DNA of 64,000 bases. It comes from Hippopus hippopus. Its lineage: Eukaryota; Mollusca; Bivalvia; Cardiida; Cardiidae. The notes under the pieces are model-generated. The model saw nothing but the letters and a program-made list of their open reading frames with translations. It was not told where the DNA came from and did no database searches. The stretch covers positions 23,978,122-24,042,121 of the forward strand of contig OX328101.1 of the NCBI GenBank assembly GCA_946811185.2, read 5' to 3'. Both the position numbers and the translations under genes were made by a program. Each line of letters begins with the position of its first letter. Position 1 is the stretch's first letter. Positions 20,895-29,648 of the stretch are shown one piece after another.

Positions 20895-21392
20895 TCACTG
20901 TTTGTGGGAAGTCTCTGAGAGTTTGTTGTATAGATTTCCGTAGTGCTGATAAAACCATGATGATACAGTTCGATCGTTTCGGTGATGTTCCGTTGAGAGG
21001 AATTTCTGTTGAAGATATTTCTGTATATTGTATCCTCTAGCAGCAGTATCCAATGCGAAGATACGGTAAAATCCGCAAACTTTCCCGTGTGGACTCTGAA
21101 GAGTTTGACGAATGTATCTCCACGATAAAGAATGATTGTCTAAAAAGTTTATGATTTCAGGCTCAAGTGGTGGTAGTCCGTAGGAATCAAAGTATAGTAC
21201 ATCGCCACTATTGTTGAATATCACTGCCACCCAGTGTTCTCCTGGCATATTTGATCTCTCTGTATTCACAATATAAGCTTTCACATGTTTGGGTTTTTGT
21301 CGAGGTAACTGGTCTTTTGCACACACTTTTGCCTGTAGATTTTTTATCCATATTCCATGATCCAATATATATTGAATTTTAGAAGTATACAT
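20895..21392 (-). CDS. Adenain-like cysteine protease (virion maturation protease)
   Basis: 165 residues from ATG at 21392. The catalytic pattern of the adenovirus-type/Ulp1 protease clan is visible: His53 in GEHW, Asp69 in YFDSYG, a Gln at about 96-99 in RQTLQS, and Cys106 in KVCGFY. Polintons and adenoviruses use this enzyme to process capsid precursors. It is the third gene from the left end and reads through without breaks. The frame starts at GTG three bases earlier, but ATG is preferred. It has a conventional poly(A) signal downstream. Confidence 0.88.
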   Translation of the reverse strand: MYTSKIQYILDHGIWIKNLQAKVCAKDQLPRQKPKHVKAYIVNTERSNMPGEHWVAVIFNNSGDVLYFDSYGLPPLEPEIINFLDNHSLSWRYIRQTLQSPHGKVCGFYRIFALDTAARGYNIQKYLQQKFLSTEHHRNDRTVSSWFYQHYGNLYNKLSETSHKQ

Positions 21393-21403
21393 CACGTTTT
21401 TTC

Positions 21404-21819
21404 TTAGTCACTTTCTTCCCAGGATTGTTTTACTTTGTTACACCAGTAATGTAACCAAGACGAATCCACAAATTCAGATAAAATGTTTTGTTTTATATCC
21501 TTCCACAATCTGTAGGCTTCCACATATCCACTTTCATCGAGTTTCATTTCCATTAATTCAGGATACCATTTTTCCATGATTTTGTATGGATTTAATTCCA
21601 TCATAGCTTTTTCTATGAACATATCCGTATGTTCTTGTCTGTTCTTGAATAAACACAGATCGTGCTGTATTTGACTGGGTGATCCACTTGACATCCGTAA
21701 CACTGGTTGCGAACTTCACTGGCAATAAGATTTTGTAATTCTTCAATCATATGTTTTTCGAAGCTATTGTGAATGTCATTTTTCCGAGTAGAGATGCACT
21801 TTGAAGTAGAATATTTCAC
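21404..21819 (-). pseudogene. Polinton-associated CxGC-motif protein, frame-broken
   Basis: The first frame (from 21819; first ATG at 21750) carries EELQNLIASEVRNQCYGC. At about 21676 the coding sense moves to the -1 frame, continuing QHDLCLFKNRQEHTDMF and ending after a Trp-rich tail (WLHYWCNKVKQSWEE) at 21404. Conserved-looking Cys/His residues lie on both sides, so I read it as one gene with a 1-nt loss. It has no slippery heptamer. Family function is unknown; it lies just upstream of the protease on the same strand. Confidence 0.6.
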
Positions 21820-21893
21820 TTTTTCTGCTTCTTCTCTCAGTGATATAGCAAATCTGAGTCCCAGTATTGTTTTTTTTTTAATATATGCTCTTT

Positions 21894-21909
21894 AGTCCTG
21901 AAAAGGACT
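21894..21909 (-). terminator. Histone-type stem-loop, third in MCP 3' cluster
   Basis: The minus strand reads AGTCCTTTTCAGGACT, UUUC loop and perfect 6-bp stem, preceded by AAAAAC and followed by AAAGAG. No 9-nt-spaced CAAGAAAGA is seen here. Confidence 0.6.
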
Positions 21910-21931
21910 GTTTTTGATATATATACTCCTT

Positions 21932-21947
21932 AGCCCTGAAAAGGACT
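21932..21947 (-). terminator. Histone-type stem-loop, second in MCP 3' cluster
   Basis: The minus strand reads AGTCCTTTTCAGGGCT, with one G-U pair, UUUC loop and an A-rich upstream run. Confidence 0.6.
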
Positions 21948-22003
21948 GTTTTTTGTGAAAGCTGTCTTTTTTTTCCGGGGTAATGAATAAGAGATCTGTT
22001 CAG

Positions 22004-22019
22004 AGTCCTGAAAAGGACT
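22004..22019 (-). terminator. Histone-type stem-loop, first after major capsid gene
   Basis: The minus strand reads AGTCCTTTTCAGGACT and lies 21 nt after the capsid stop codon (22041). It is preceded by AAAAAC. Together with 21932 and 21894 it makes a triple array with 57-72-nt spacing. Confidence 0.65.
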
Positions 22020-22040
22020 GTTTTTCTGTTGATTACAAGA

Positions 22041-23348
22041 TTAGTAATCTGTGATGATTTCTCTCAAACTGTTGATTTCAATCTGATTGTCAAATTCAGC
22101 GAAGACAATAACGTTGATAACTGCTGCTAGAGCTTGAGTGAACTGAAGTTCAATTCGAAGACTTCCAGTTTTTATAGGATGAAGCTGTCCTTCTTCACTG
22201 CCTTGATCAGCTGTCAAATCGTATCCCCACAAACAGTATCCACCAATATAGTCTTCTTTGGCAATATCAAATGATTTATTGAGTCCAAAGGCTGAGATAG
22301 CCTGATACATTGACAAATATGATTTCAAATACAGTCCTCCTTCAAAGTTAGGCTCAAAGGGTCTGTTATGAATACTGTGACCATTACATAATACATCTTT
22401 TTTTGACAGATTAAAATGTTGAAAGAAAAATGGGTTGGTGCCATAACTCCCATTATAAGCAGCATTTTTTACCATTGTAATGAAAATACGTTTTGGAAGC
22501 TGTCCTTGAAACAAATGATCTTCAACTTTAGACTGAAGTCCGGTGCCAATGGTAAAAGTTTTTACTTCTACTCTACGAATAGGAATTTTCATGTTTTGCT
22601 GAGCAATAACATGATTAAGATCATTTGCAATAACAGGCAACAATTCAACATTTCGCACATGAAGACTGACTGTTTCCAGTACAAATTTTGCAGCTGGTGC
22701 ACCAGCACCTCCTGTGAGACAAAAGTTTTCCGAAGTCCTGTTTAATCTAAGTCTGATTTCAATTCCGTTCGGTAAATATTTTTCTTGTTGAAATAGATCA
22801 AGATGCAATCGTCCGAAAAGTTCTGCGTTTTTGCTTTGTGCAATTACACCTATTCTTGTTTTTAAACCCTCATTATCAGCATCATGGTTGAGTGAATTGA
22901 AATGACCAGTGGTGTCTTCAGCCTAAAGTACGCTAGCTTTCAAATGCGTAGACTTGCTATCGGCATTATATGACAGAAGATTTTCGATATACGCTCTGTA
23001 TGGATAGGTGTCTGAATTACTGCTGATTAATTTATTATTTAGATACAAATCGACGCTGCTAAACATACTATGCAGGAAATTGTTTACAGGTGCCACATTT
23101 GAAGCGGCCTCTAAATCAGTACCGTCTGCTTTAATGATTTTGAATTTGATATACAAATACGATTGTGCCAAATCTGTCCAGTGTTCGGTTTGAGGTGGTA
23201 TGATAAATTCTATCGGTGCATTGTTTGACAAAGATGATATTGGAAAATGTTCAACCCATTGACTTTCTTGCATAGTTGTCATTGTAGGTGGTACAGAAAG
23301 AACATTGAGTTCTGATTTACTGCATTCACAAGACCCGTTTTGCATCAT
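22041..23348 (-). pseudogene. Major capsid protein, double-jelly-roll type, interrupted by in-frame TAG
   Basis: 436 codons from ATG at 23348 to TAA at 22041, read in one frame except for TAG at codon 142 (22923-22925). The N-terminal part has FIIPPQTEHWTDLAQSYLYI and VDLYLNNKLI. The C-terminal part has RIFITMVKNAAYNGSYGTNP, then FNLSKKDVLCNG, and ends IVFAEFDNQIEIN. This is the pattern of the Polinton/adintovirus hexon-like protein, often labelled F54H12.2-like in animal genomes. Flanking frames show no frameshift, so the single stop is a nonsense mutation or a read-through site. Three histone-type stem-loops follow. Confidence 0.8.
22923..22925 (-). other. In-frame TAG within the major capsid gene
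   Basis: TAG followed by GCT on the minus strand. The reading frame continues open for the remaining 294 codons. Confidence 0.9.
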
Positions 23349-23400
23349 TTTCAAATTTTTTCAATCAAATATATTAATCAAATATATTAATCAAATATAT
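23349..23400 (-). repeat. Short AATCAAATATATT repeats before the capsid gene
   Basis: Three tandem 13-14-bp copies of ATCAAATATATTA-like sequence lie between the capsid start and the neighbouring gene's stop. Possibly a promoter element or simple repeat. Confidence 0.5.
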
Positions 23401-23773
23401 CAAGAGGTCTAGGTCTACTGTAATGATTTCTTTGTTTCTTATTGATGATCTTACCGTTGCGAGATCGAGAAGATAATTGACGTGTTTCTCGCGATTTTCT
23501 TTTATTTACCCCTGTCATTACCTCTAACTTTTGTGCTAAATCATGAATAGATTGTTTTCCCCGTGAAACTGCAACTTTTTTTGGATTTTTGCCTCGTAAG
23601 AGGATATCTTCTGCTGCACGTAATCCTTGTTTGATTCCTTCTTTTTTAATAGCATTAAGCCCAGGTTTGACTGGAGGTTTTATAAATGGAGTTACTGTTT
23701 TAAGTGCTGATTTAAATAGGGAACCTAATCCATAGCCATACTGATGTTTTACACCGCGATAAACTGGTAACAT
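23387..23773 (-). CDS. Basic putative virion core or membrane-active protein
   Basis: 128 residues starting at ATG 23773, only 7 bp after the minor capsid stop. The N-terminus is GYGLGSLFKSALKTVTPFIK, an amphipathic Gly/Pro-bearing stretch. The rest is strongly basic (KKEGIKQGLR, NKRKSRETRQ, KKQRNH). The order between minor and major capsid genes and the composition resemble adenovirus pVI/pX-type core or lytic proteins of adintoviruses. That assignment is inference. Confidence 0.55.
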   Translation of the reverse strand: MLPVYRGVKHQYGYGLGSLFKSALKTVTPFIKPPVKPGLNAIKKEGIKQGLRAAEDILLRGKNPKKVAVSRGKQSIHDLAQKLEVMTGVNKRKSRETRQLSSRSRNGKIINKKQRNHYSRPRPLDIFD

Positions 23774-23780
23774 TTTTTAA

Positions 23781-24686
23781 TTATTTTTCAGTTGAACGTT
23801 GTCTGAAATGCAACTTAACGATTGTCTTACCAGTAATGAATTGAACTGGTATACCAGAATCCCCCGTTATTTGAATGTGAATCATATCGAAATCGGATTT
23901 CGAAACGGGAATGTAATGCGGTACTGTAATTTCACGATTGATATGCTGACAACCATAATTATTTTCAATCGCATCGGATGTTTTGAAAGGCAGAACACGA
24001 AGTATGGGAGCAAGTGTTTCACCCACTATATTGTGTTCAGCAATATCTGAATAAACGTACAGATGATTGTAGCCAGCATCAACGTTAGCAGTGTATTTAA
24101 AGTAATCGAAAATATTTTTACCCTGAAAAAATGTCTCATTTTTGTATTCTGGTGATCCACCCAGTTTTAAAAACAGTGATGAATGTAATTTGAGCCCCGT
24201 TTTTATAATATTTTCGAAAATAATTTTCGGACGTTTGGATAAAGTTGAATATTTAATGTACAGAGTCGCCGATCTCTTATGAAGGGCAACGCCTATGTTA
24301 TCTTGAATCATACCATTGATTACCTCTATAAGATGCTGTGGTGAAGTGTAACTCCCAGGTGGAAAGATAAATCGAATTGCCCATTTTACGGGTTTACCTG
24401 CACTATTTCGTCTTAATGGAGATACCTGCATGTTATCTCCTTTTCTGTCTATGTCTGATACTAATTTGGTAAAATCGGCATCTGTTGTTATAATTTCGAA
24501 CTGCGCTTCTTCTTCACTTATGTTTAAGAACTGAGAGGGAGTAATAAGTTGAACTAACGCAACTTCCCAATTTTCCTTGTCAATATGAACTGTCTTTGGT
24601 AAATGAACCTTAAAACAACACTGTGTGTTGTTCGGATAAAAGTTTATGGAACTATCGCTAGGTAGAGTTAGATAAAACGAATTCAT
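23781..24686 (-). CDS. Minor capsid (penton-like, single-jelly-roll) protein candidate
   Basis: 301 residues, intact. The N-terminus MNSFYLTLPSDSSINFYPNN then FKVHLPKTVHI is the usual opening of the Polinton minor capsid protein; FIFPPGSYTS and HLYVYSDIAEHNIVG follow. The start ATG overlaps the stop of the upstream small membrane protein (ATGA). It is expected to form the pentameric vertex with the double-jelly-roll major protein. Function is assigned by family pattern and neighbourhood; no structure was checked. Confidence 0.78.
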   Translation of the reverse strand: MNSFYLTLPSDSSINFYPNNTQCCFKVHLPKTVHIDKENWEVALVQLITPSQFLNISEEEAQFEIITTDADFTKLVSDIDRKGDNMQVSPLRRNSAGKPVKWAIRFIFPPGSYTSPQHLIEVINGMIQDNIGVALHKRSATLYIKYSTLSKRPKIIFENIIKTGLKLHSSLFLKLGGSPEYKNETFFQGKNIFDYFKYTANVDAGYNHLYVYSDIAEHNIVGETLAPILRVLPFKTSDAIENNYGCQHINREITVPHYIPVSKSDFDMIHIQITGDSGIPVQFITGKTIVKLHFRQRSTEK

Positions 24687-24985
24687 TTTTTACTGTCAAC
24701 GAAATCAACACCCGGTTGTTTTTGTCCTGATTTGGTGAATTTTAACCCCGGAGATGGAAGAATATACCCAAGTGAACTACTTAACAATATCAACCACAAT
24801 TCACGATCTTGACTTTGAATACTTAAATGTACTATCGAGGTTGCAATAATTGCGTAAATGACTATAATCTGTGAAATATATGTAAACTGATTCTTAGGAA
24901 CACGATTTCCACAGCAATTGTAATTTTTACTACTACTACTATCGACACTTTCTGTTCCAGTCTCAATGTTCGACTGTGAATTCAT
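24683..24985 (-). CDS. Small membrane protein with two hydrophobic segments
   Basis: 100 residues. Residues 1-32 are Ser/Asn-rich with a CC pair. Hydrophobic segments lie at about 35-55 (ISQIIVIYAIIATSIVHLSI) and 62-78 (LWLILLSSSLGYILPSPG). A short polar tail follows. Similar two-segment proteins with a conserved GY-LP-P motif occur in Polintons, with unknown role. Stop and next start overlap by 4 nt, suggesting tight packing with the minor capsid gene. Confidence 0.6.
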   Translation of the reverse strand: MNSQSNIETGTESVDSSSSKNYNCCGNRVPKNQFTYISQIIVIYAIIATSIVHLSIQSQDRELWLILLSSSLGYILPSPGLKFTKSGQKQPGVDFVDSKK

Positions 24986-25026
24986 AATGAATGCAGTGAC
25001 TTTTTATCTAAAAGTTTTTTTACTGT

Positions 25027-26139
25027 TCAAGACACCAAATAGGATTCTGGTATCCAACTTTGAAATTTTTTTGGATAACCTTTCCAATTGACTTTTATTT
25101 CTTTGATTAATTTTTTACCCTCACGTCTTGTACGTCTATCAAGAACTGAATCAATTTCATAAATTTCATCATCTTTTATTAATTGAAGTTCATGTTCATA
25201 ATAGGTTCCCAAAATTTGTTCACCCTGTAAATTTTTTATTTTATATGTGATAGGCGAAAATGTTTTGTTGACATGAGTGATTTCAAATATTTCTTGTGTC
25301 CAATTTGGTAAATATCCCTTATCAAATGTACGTTTTGTTTTATTGATTCGAACACGATCTCCAATTTTGAATTTTGGCTTCTTTGTCAATACAATTGACG
25401 ATAATTGCCGATACAGATTTTTCGAAATCTCTGCCTCATTTGATTTTGTTACCAGTACAGGAGATGTTTTTATACTTCTGTGAAAAGTATGATTGTAATT
25501 TTTAACTAAAGAATTCAAAATGTCAATGTAATGCCTTGTTTTCTTGTACGTAAAGTATTTCCACATTCTCGTTTTTAAAGTTCGTTGAAATCTTTCAACG
25601 ATACTTGCTTTTGTCTCTGGATTTTCAGTGGTGAAAAAATGAATCTGATTCTTTTTCAAGTATTGTTGAAACAGTTTGTTTTTGAATTCCGAACCTTTAT
25701 CTGTTTGAAGTGACAAAGGTTTTCTTTTTGATTTCTGAACAATAGATTGAAATGCTTTAATCAAAGTTTTTCCCGTTTTATTTGGGATAGGGACAACCCA
25801 TGAAAATCTTGAAAACACATCAATCACACAAAGTAAATATTTCTTGTTATCATTTTGTCTTGCTAAATGTTGCATGTTAGCCAAATCAGCTTGCCATTGA
25901 TAATCTATACCACCTACAATAGTTTTTCGTCTTTTGAATCGACGACGGATCGGTTTGTGCAAGGTATAGGTGGATTCACCCTGCAGCCAATCTTGAACAT
26001 CTCTGTATCTTATTCCTTTTAAAACAGATTTTGCAGCGTGATACAATTGATTTATTCCAGTAAATGCGACAGTACTGTTAGGATCATAAAACAACTTTCT
26101 TAACGCGTAATCAAGTTTAGGCTTTACCATGGCTCCCAT
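25027..26139 (-). CDS. Retrovirus-like DDE integrase with SH3-like and chromodomain C-terminus
   Basis: 370 residues, intact. The rve core has Asp85 (WQADLANM), Asp147 (LQTDKGSEF) and Glu182 (ASIVERFQ), a D,D,(about 35)E triad. An SH3-like piece lies at about 254-292 (KPKFKIGDRVRI) and a chromodomain at about 326-370 (YEIDSVLDRR, VNWKGYP, SWIPESYL). Related animal proteins are labelled F54H12.3-like. It integrates the element by a 6-bp staggered reaction. The chromodomain may bias targeting to modified chromatin (inference). The N-terminus overlaps the upstream gene; ATG at 26130 is an alternative start. Confidence 0.92.
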   Translation of the reverse strand: MGAMVKPKLDYALRKLFYDPNSTVAFTGINQLYHAAKSVLKGIRYRDVQDWLQGESTYTLHKPIRRRFKRRKTIVGGIDYQWQADLANMQHLARQNDNKKYLLCVIDVFSRFSWVVPIPNKTGKTLIKAFQSIVQKSKRKPLSLQTDKGSEFKNKLFQQYLKKNQIHFFTTENPETKASIVERFQRTLKTRMWKYFTYKKTRHYIDILNSLVKNYNHTFHRSIKTSPVLVTKSNEAEISKNLYRQLSSIVLTKKPKFKIGDRVRINKTKRTFDKGYLPNWTQEIFEITHVNKTFSPITYKIKNLQGEQILGTYYEHELQLIKDDEIYEIDSVLDRRTRREGKKLIKEIKVNWKGYPKKFQSWIPESYLVS

Positions 26140-26993
26140 GACTGAAGTGTTTGACGAGACGGGGTCTTTTTTATAGACTTTGGTGGAGTTAACAGTTCTT
26201 TAACATAGAATTGCTTCAATCGTTCTCTTTCTTCGTGCCTCATGTATGGCGATTTTTCTTTGATCATTTCCATACTTTTTTTAGCACTTTTTGTAGGGGA
26301 CTTCCTTGCACTTTTTCGTACGCTTTTTGGCGTGTGAAATAAGTGATCAGATTCTCCATAGGATTCTTCATCTTCACTCAGTGATTTATCATGAGCTTTT
26401 TGCATCCATCTCCATCGGCTCGAATTGCCAATAACTTCTTGAGGTATATTGCTTTCATGTAATGCCTTCGAAAAAGTTTTCCATCCTTTGGATTCAACAC
26501 CTTTTCTTTGACGTATTGCATCATTGATAAGATCAATAATATTGGAACCATGAATGCGTGTACCTTTGTATGACACGACTCCTTGTTCGTTCCAAGTTAA
26601 ATTATTGTTATCTTTTATCATACTCAAAAGTAACTCAGCTTTTCTTTTCATGGTTTTTGGTACACTTTGCAAAATTTGATCATGCAAGGCAACAGATGCT
26701 GATTTCTGTACACGATCATCAATTTTTGCCATTGGAAGAGAATTGATCAAGGATGGTTTTGCTTTTTGAAGCGAATTTTGTAACTTAAACAAAGTTTCAC
26801 CATACCTTTGAGCTTTTTCTGTTTCTGACAAATCGGTACTTTGTAAAATCTGACTCATGTCTTTTTGAAGATGTGATACATCTACAACTTGTGGATCGGG
26901 TGGTAAACGAGGTTTTTGAGATTGTTCGGCTTTCCATCGTTTCATATTTTCTAAGGCTTGGTAAGGCACAATAACCATTTTTCTAACAGACAT
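26124..26993 (-). CDS. Conserved Polinton-type protein with basic C-terminal tail (unknown function)
   Basis: 289 residues, intact. A central conserved-looking block reads LTWNEQGVVSYKGTRIHGSN, then IIDLINDAIRQRKG and GWKTFSKAL. The C-terminal third has SPKK-like basic repeats (KSVRKSARKSPTKSAKKS), similar in kind to DNA-binding histone H1 tails. It overlaps the integrase start by up to 16 nt. A structural or DNA-condensing role is possible but unproven. Confidence 0.6.
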   Translation of the reverse strand: MSVRKMVIVPYQALENMKRWKAEQSQKPRLPPDPQVVDVSHLQKDMSQILQSTDLSETEKAQRYGETLFKLQNSLQKAKPSLINSLPMAKIDDRVQKSASVALHDQILQSVPKTMKRKAELLLSMIKDNNNLTWNEQGVVSYKGTRIHGSNIIDLINDAIRQRKGVESKGWKTFSKALHESNIPQEVIGNSSRWRWMQKAHDKSLSEDEESYGESDHLFHTPKSVRKSARKSPTKSAKKSMEMIKEKSPYMRHEERERLKQFYVKELLTPPKSIKKTPSRQTLQSWEPW

Positions 26994-27022
26994 GGTGTGA
27001 TTTTTTAAAAAAATAATAATAA

Positions 27023-27438
27023 TTACAAGGCTTTCAGAGCCCCTCCTATTCCACCGATCACGGCTTTTCCTAACAAAGGTAATAATGCAGGTGCAAGCAA
27101 TGGAAGAAATCCACCTTTTTGATTTAAAATTTGTTTTTTATTTTTTTCAGAGACCGATTTCGAAGCTAAACGTCTGAGATGTTGTCGACTTGAATACAAC
27201 TGCTTCTTCTGAGCTGATGATAAATGTACATTGCCTTTAAAACATTATGACAGCATTCTGATATACATTTTATCACTTCTGATGGCGAATCCTTCACAAG
27301 TCTTTTACGTATTTTTGGTGTAGCCTGCATCATGGCCATAACCATCGAACCGTGTTTTTTAATCAGAGGTGTTTTCTTCATGTTGACTTTATCTCCATCT
27401 CGAATTAAATGATGATATAAGATCCATATCACTATCAT
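27023..27438 (-). pseudogene. Small virion-type protein with Gly-rich hydrophobic C-terminus, frame change at T TTA AAG
   Basis: The first frame (ATG 27438 or, more likely, 27381) runs through PKIRKRLVKDSPSEVIKC. At 27235-27241 the zero-frame codons form the heptamer T TTA AAG; the continuation lies in the -1 frame. It reads LSSAQKKQLYSSRQHLRRLA and ends GGFLPLLAPALLPLLGKAVI followed by a Gly-rich stretch. The tail resembles small membrane-active peptides of the adenovirus pX/pVI type. The heptamer fits X XXY YYZ, so programmed -1 frameshifting is possible. Loss of one A is the simpler explanation. The N-terminus of the next gene is paralogous. Confidence 0.6.
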
Positions 27439-27483
27439 TTATACCAGTTGTAACATCCTATCTTTTACAGTCAGAATTCTTTT

Positions 27484-28629
27484 TTAAGAAAACTGTGAAT
27501 CAAGATCGCTGAGTAATCTAAACTTGCTTCCTAGGCCTGCGTTCATGGGGATGGTCTTTCCTTCGCCAAGGTGGATCATCCCATTGGGGTAGTCAATTTT
27601 GTATCTTCCTGTGTCAAAGTTATATTGGGTCATATCCTCCACCAACTGATTTTTTTTGTGTTTACCTCTTTTGTATTTAGCTAATGTATATGGAGACCAT
27701 GAGGCGGATGGGATGGGTTCAAACTGCAATGCTCTACCTGGTACCAGAAATTGTGAATACTTTGTTTTGAGTTTCCGCAATCTTTCACTTAACAATTCCT
27801 TTCTAGACTTCGGATACTGTTCATGTTCTGAAATGCTACTTTCTCCAGTTTTTCGTTTTCGGGTAGTGACAAATCTTTCATCAATCGTATGTGGTCTTTG
27901 AGAATCAACAATTCCAAATTGAGTTGAACCATTTTCTCCACCCCAGTCTATCGTGGTTGGGCCTCCTATTGATACCCTACGCGGAGTGATCTTTTTTGGA
28001 GTTGATGTGGTTGGGGCTGGTATTAGCTCCCAGCGCGGAGTTGATGTGCTTGTGCCTGGCATTGGTTCCCAGCGCGGAGTGATCTTTTTTGGAGTTGATG
28101 TGCTTGGGTCTGGTATTGGCTCTCTGCGCGGAGTGATCTTTTTTGGAGAGGATTTCTTCTTCGGGGATTTTTTCTTTCGTGGAGCACGCTTTCTTTGAGA
28201 TTTCTTCTTTTGTGGGGATTTCTTCTTTTTTGGAGATTTCTTCTTTCGTGGAGCACGTTTTCGAGGTTGTCTTTCAGCCCCAAAGTTTCTAACGGTTTTT
28301 GTTCCATCCCATCTCAGTAAACTTCTGATAATAACACCACCCAGAAATCCACCTCCTCCACGTTTTAAAATAATTTTACGTTTACTTTCATCATCTGTGG
28401 ACGGATCTGCTAACCTCTCAATATCTTCTCTATGTTTTGTTATGTACGTAGTGGTTTGTTTTGGTAATTTGATTTTATTTTCAAGGATGTTTCTCGCTGC
28501 CAGCGTAAACCATTTTAAAATTTCTTTTAATCCTGCCTTCAACAGAGCTTCTCTTGCATGTCTATCGGTTTGTTGACTTAAATTTCGCAAAGCAGCTAAA
28601 AGCAAATTTTGGTTATATGGTATAACCAT
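27484..28629 (-). CDS. Virion-type protein: paralogous N-domain, basic repeats, conserved C-terminus
   Basis: 381 residues, intact. Residues 1-110 repeat the plan of the neighbouring small gene: EALLKAGLKEILKWF, RNILENKIKLP, then HREDIERLA, KRKIILKRGGGGFLGG. Residues about 118-215 are low-complexity, with KKKSPKKK units and four PRxEPxP-TSTPKKITPR-like repeats. The C-terminus has YNFDTGRYKIDYPNG and PMNAGLGSKF. The basic central region suggests DNA binding or core function. I do not recognise a named family. Confidence 0.6.
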   Translation of the reverse strand: MVIPYNQNLLLAALRNLSQQTDRHAREALLKAGLKEILKWFTLAARNILENKIKLPKQTTTYITKHREDIERLADPSTDDESKRKIILKRGGGGFLGGVIIRSLLRWDGTKTVRNFGAERQPRKRAPRKKKSPKKKKSPQKKKSQRKRAPRKKKSPKKKSSPKKITPRREPIPDPSTSTPKKITPRWEPMPGTSTSTPRWELIPAPTTSTPKKITPRRVSIGGPTTIDWGGENGSTQFGIVDSQRPHTIDERFVTTRKRKTGESSISEHEQYPKSRKELLSERLRKLKTKYSQFLVPGRALQFEPIPSASWSPYTLAKYKRGKHKKNQLVEDMTQYNFDTGRYKIDYPNGMIHLGEGKTIPMNAGLGSKFRLLSDLDSQFS

Positions 28630-28747
28630 GTTTATTCATTGACGTGAAACATGAAAATGATTTATATTTAAAGTGTAATTCTCTTTTAAAACAAAAACAT
28701 CAAATAAGAACTTTTAAATAAGAACTTTTTTTTGAAAAAACTTATTT

Positions 28748-29425
28748 TTAAGCAGGAGAATAAACAATGGGTCCTCTTTCATTTCCTTGTGTATACCAAC
28801 GATAGAATATATCTGTTCTCAGTCTTAATTCTTTGTTTGTTCGTGAATGAAAATCTATGACTAGATGTCCATGGTCCATCGATGTAGCGTCTTCATAAGC
28901 GGGTAACAAATGTGGGGCTTGCATTTGGTGAGCCAGTGTTTTAATTTGATTCTTATCTCGTTCATTTCGAAATAAAATCATGTATCTGGAATTAAGACTA
29001 ATGGTTAGACTCGATTTCGACTGCTGAAACATATTTTGTGTGATATAAATCACACTTGCATTACGATGATGGCCTTTTCTTGTAAACCAAAGTTTAATTT
29101 TTTCCTCATCTTTTTCACCCAACATGTCATCAAAGACGATTAAATGTGGAATGGATACATCGCTGACAATTTCGTTTTCATCGTCAGGAATTCCCTCCAC
29201 GAAATTTATCAATTCAAACTGTGAATTAAATTTTTCCTGCATAAGATTGTATGCATACTGCCATTCTTTGTAACACCAGACAACTCTTTCAGGAACGATG
29301 TTGAACAAGTCTTCTCGATAGTCAATTAATTTATGAACAAACTCTGTTTTTCCACACCCGATCGATCCTGTGATGAAAATATTACAAGGGTGTTGAAATA
29401 AAATAGATTGTACATCCACCTCCAT
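28748..29425 (-). CDS. A32/FtsK-HerA-like DNA packaging ATPase
   Basis: 225 residues, intact. Walker A is GSIGCGKT at 20-27, Walker B is HLIVFDD at about 94-100, and the downstream sensor-like YITQN lies at 127-131. Length and motif spacing fit the packaging ATPase of Polintons, virophages and adenovirus-like elements, which drives genome entry into the capsid. It has its own leader of about 100 bp of AT-rich sequence. Confidence 0.88.
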   Translation of the reverse strand: MEVDVQSILFQHPCNIFITGSIGCGKTEFVHKLIDYREDLFNIVPERVVWCYKEWQYAYNLMQEKFNSQFELINFVEGIPDDENEIVSDVSIPHLIVFDDMLGEKDEEKIKLWFTRKGHHRNASVIYITQNMFQQSKSSLTISLNSRYMILFRNERDKNQIKTLAHQMQAPHLLPAYEDATSMDHGHLVIDFHSRTNKELRLRTDIFYRWYTQGNERGPIVYSPA

Positions 29426-29493
29426 GTTTTTTTTTTACTTTTCTCTTTAAGGTCTAATGATAAAATGACAACATAAATAACAATGAAAGCGTT

Positions 29494-29518
29494 TTTATTC
29501 ACAAAAAAACATTTTATT
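29494..29518 (-). terminator. Poly(A) signals after the 29649 gene
   Basis: AATAAA occurs twice on the minus strand (29494-29499 and 29513-29518), about 130 nt past the stop. Between them and the stop lies a short tandem of GACAATGAAATATT units (29535-29615). Confidence 0.45.
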
Positions 29519-29648
29519 CAGAGTTGACAACGAAATATTGACAATGAATTTTTTTTACAATGAAATATTGACAATGAAATATTGACAATGAATTATCTAC
29601 AATAAAATATTCACAATATAACATTTCTTACAATAAAGCATAAACATT

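Noticed and set aside
21880..22030. Rho-independent terminators
   Set aside because: Hairpins followed by T runs look similar on the + strand, but the genes are on the minus strand in an animal genome, where the hairpin is preceded by A-rich sequence and carries a UUUC loop, as in histone mRNAs.
28023..28307. Frame of RKRRNPHKRR-like repeats
   Set aside because: Shifted-frame shadow of the KKKSPKKK repeats in the 27484-28629 gene.
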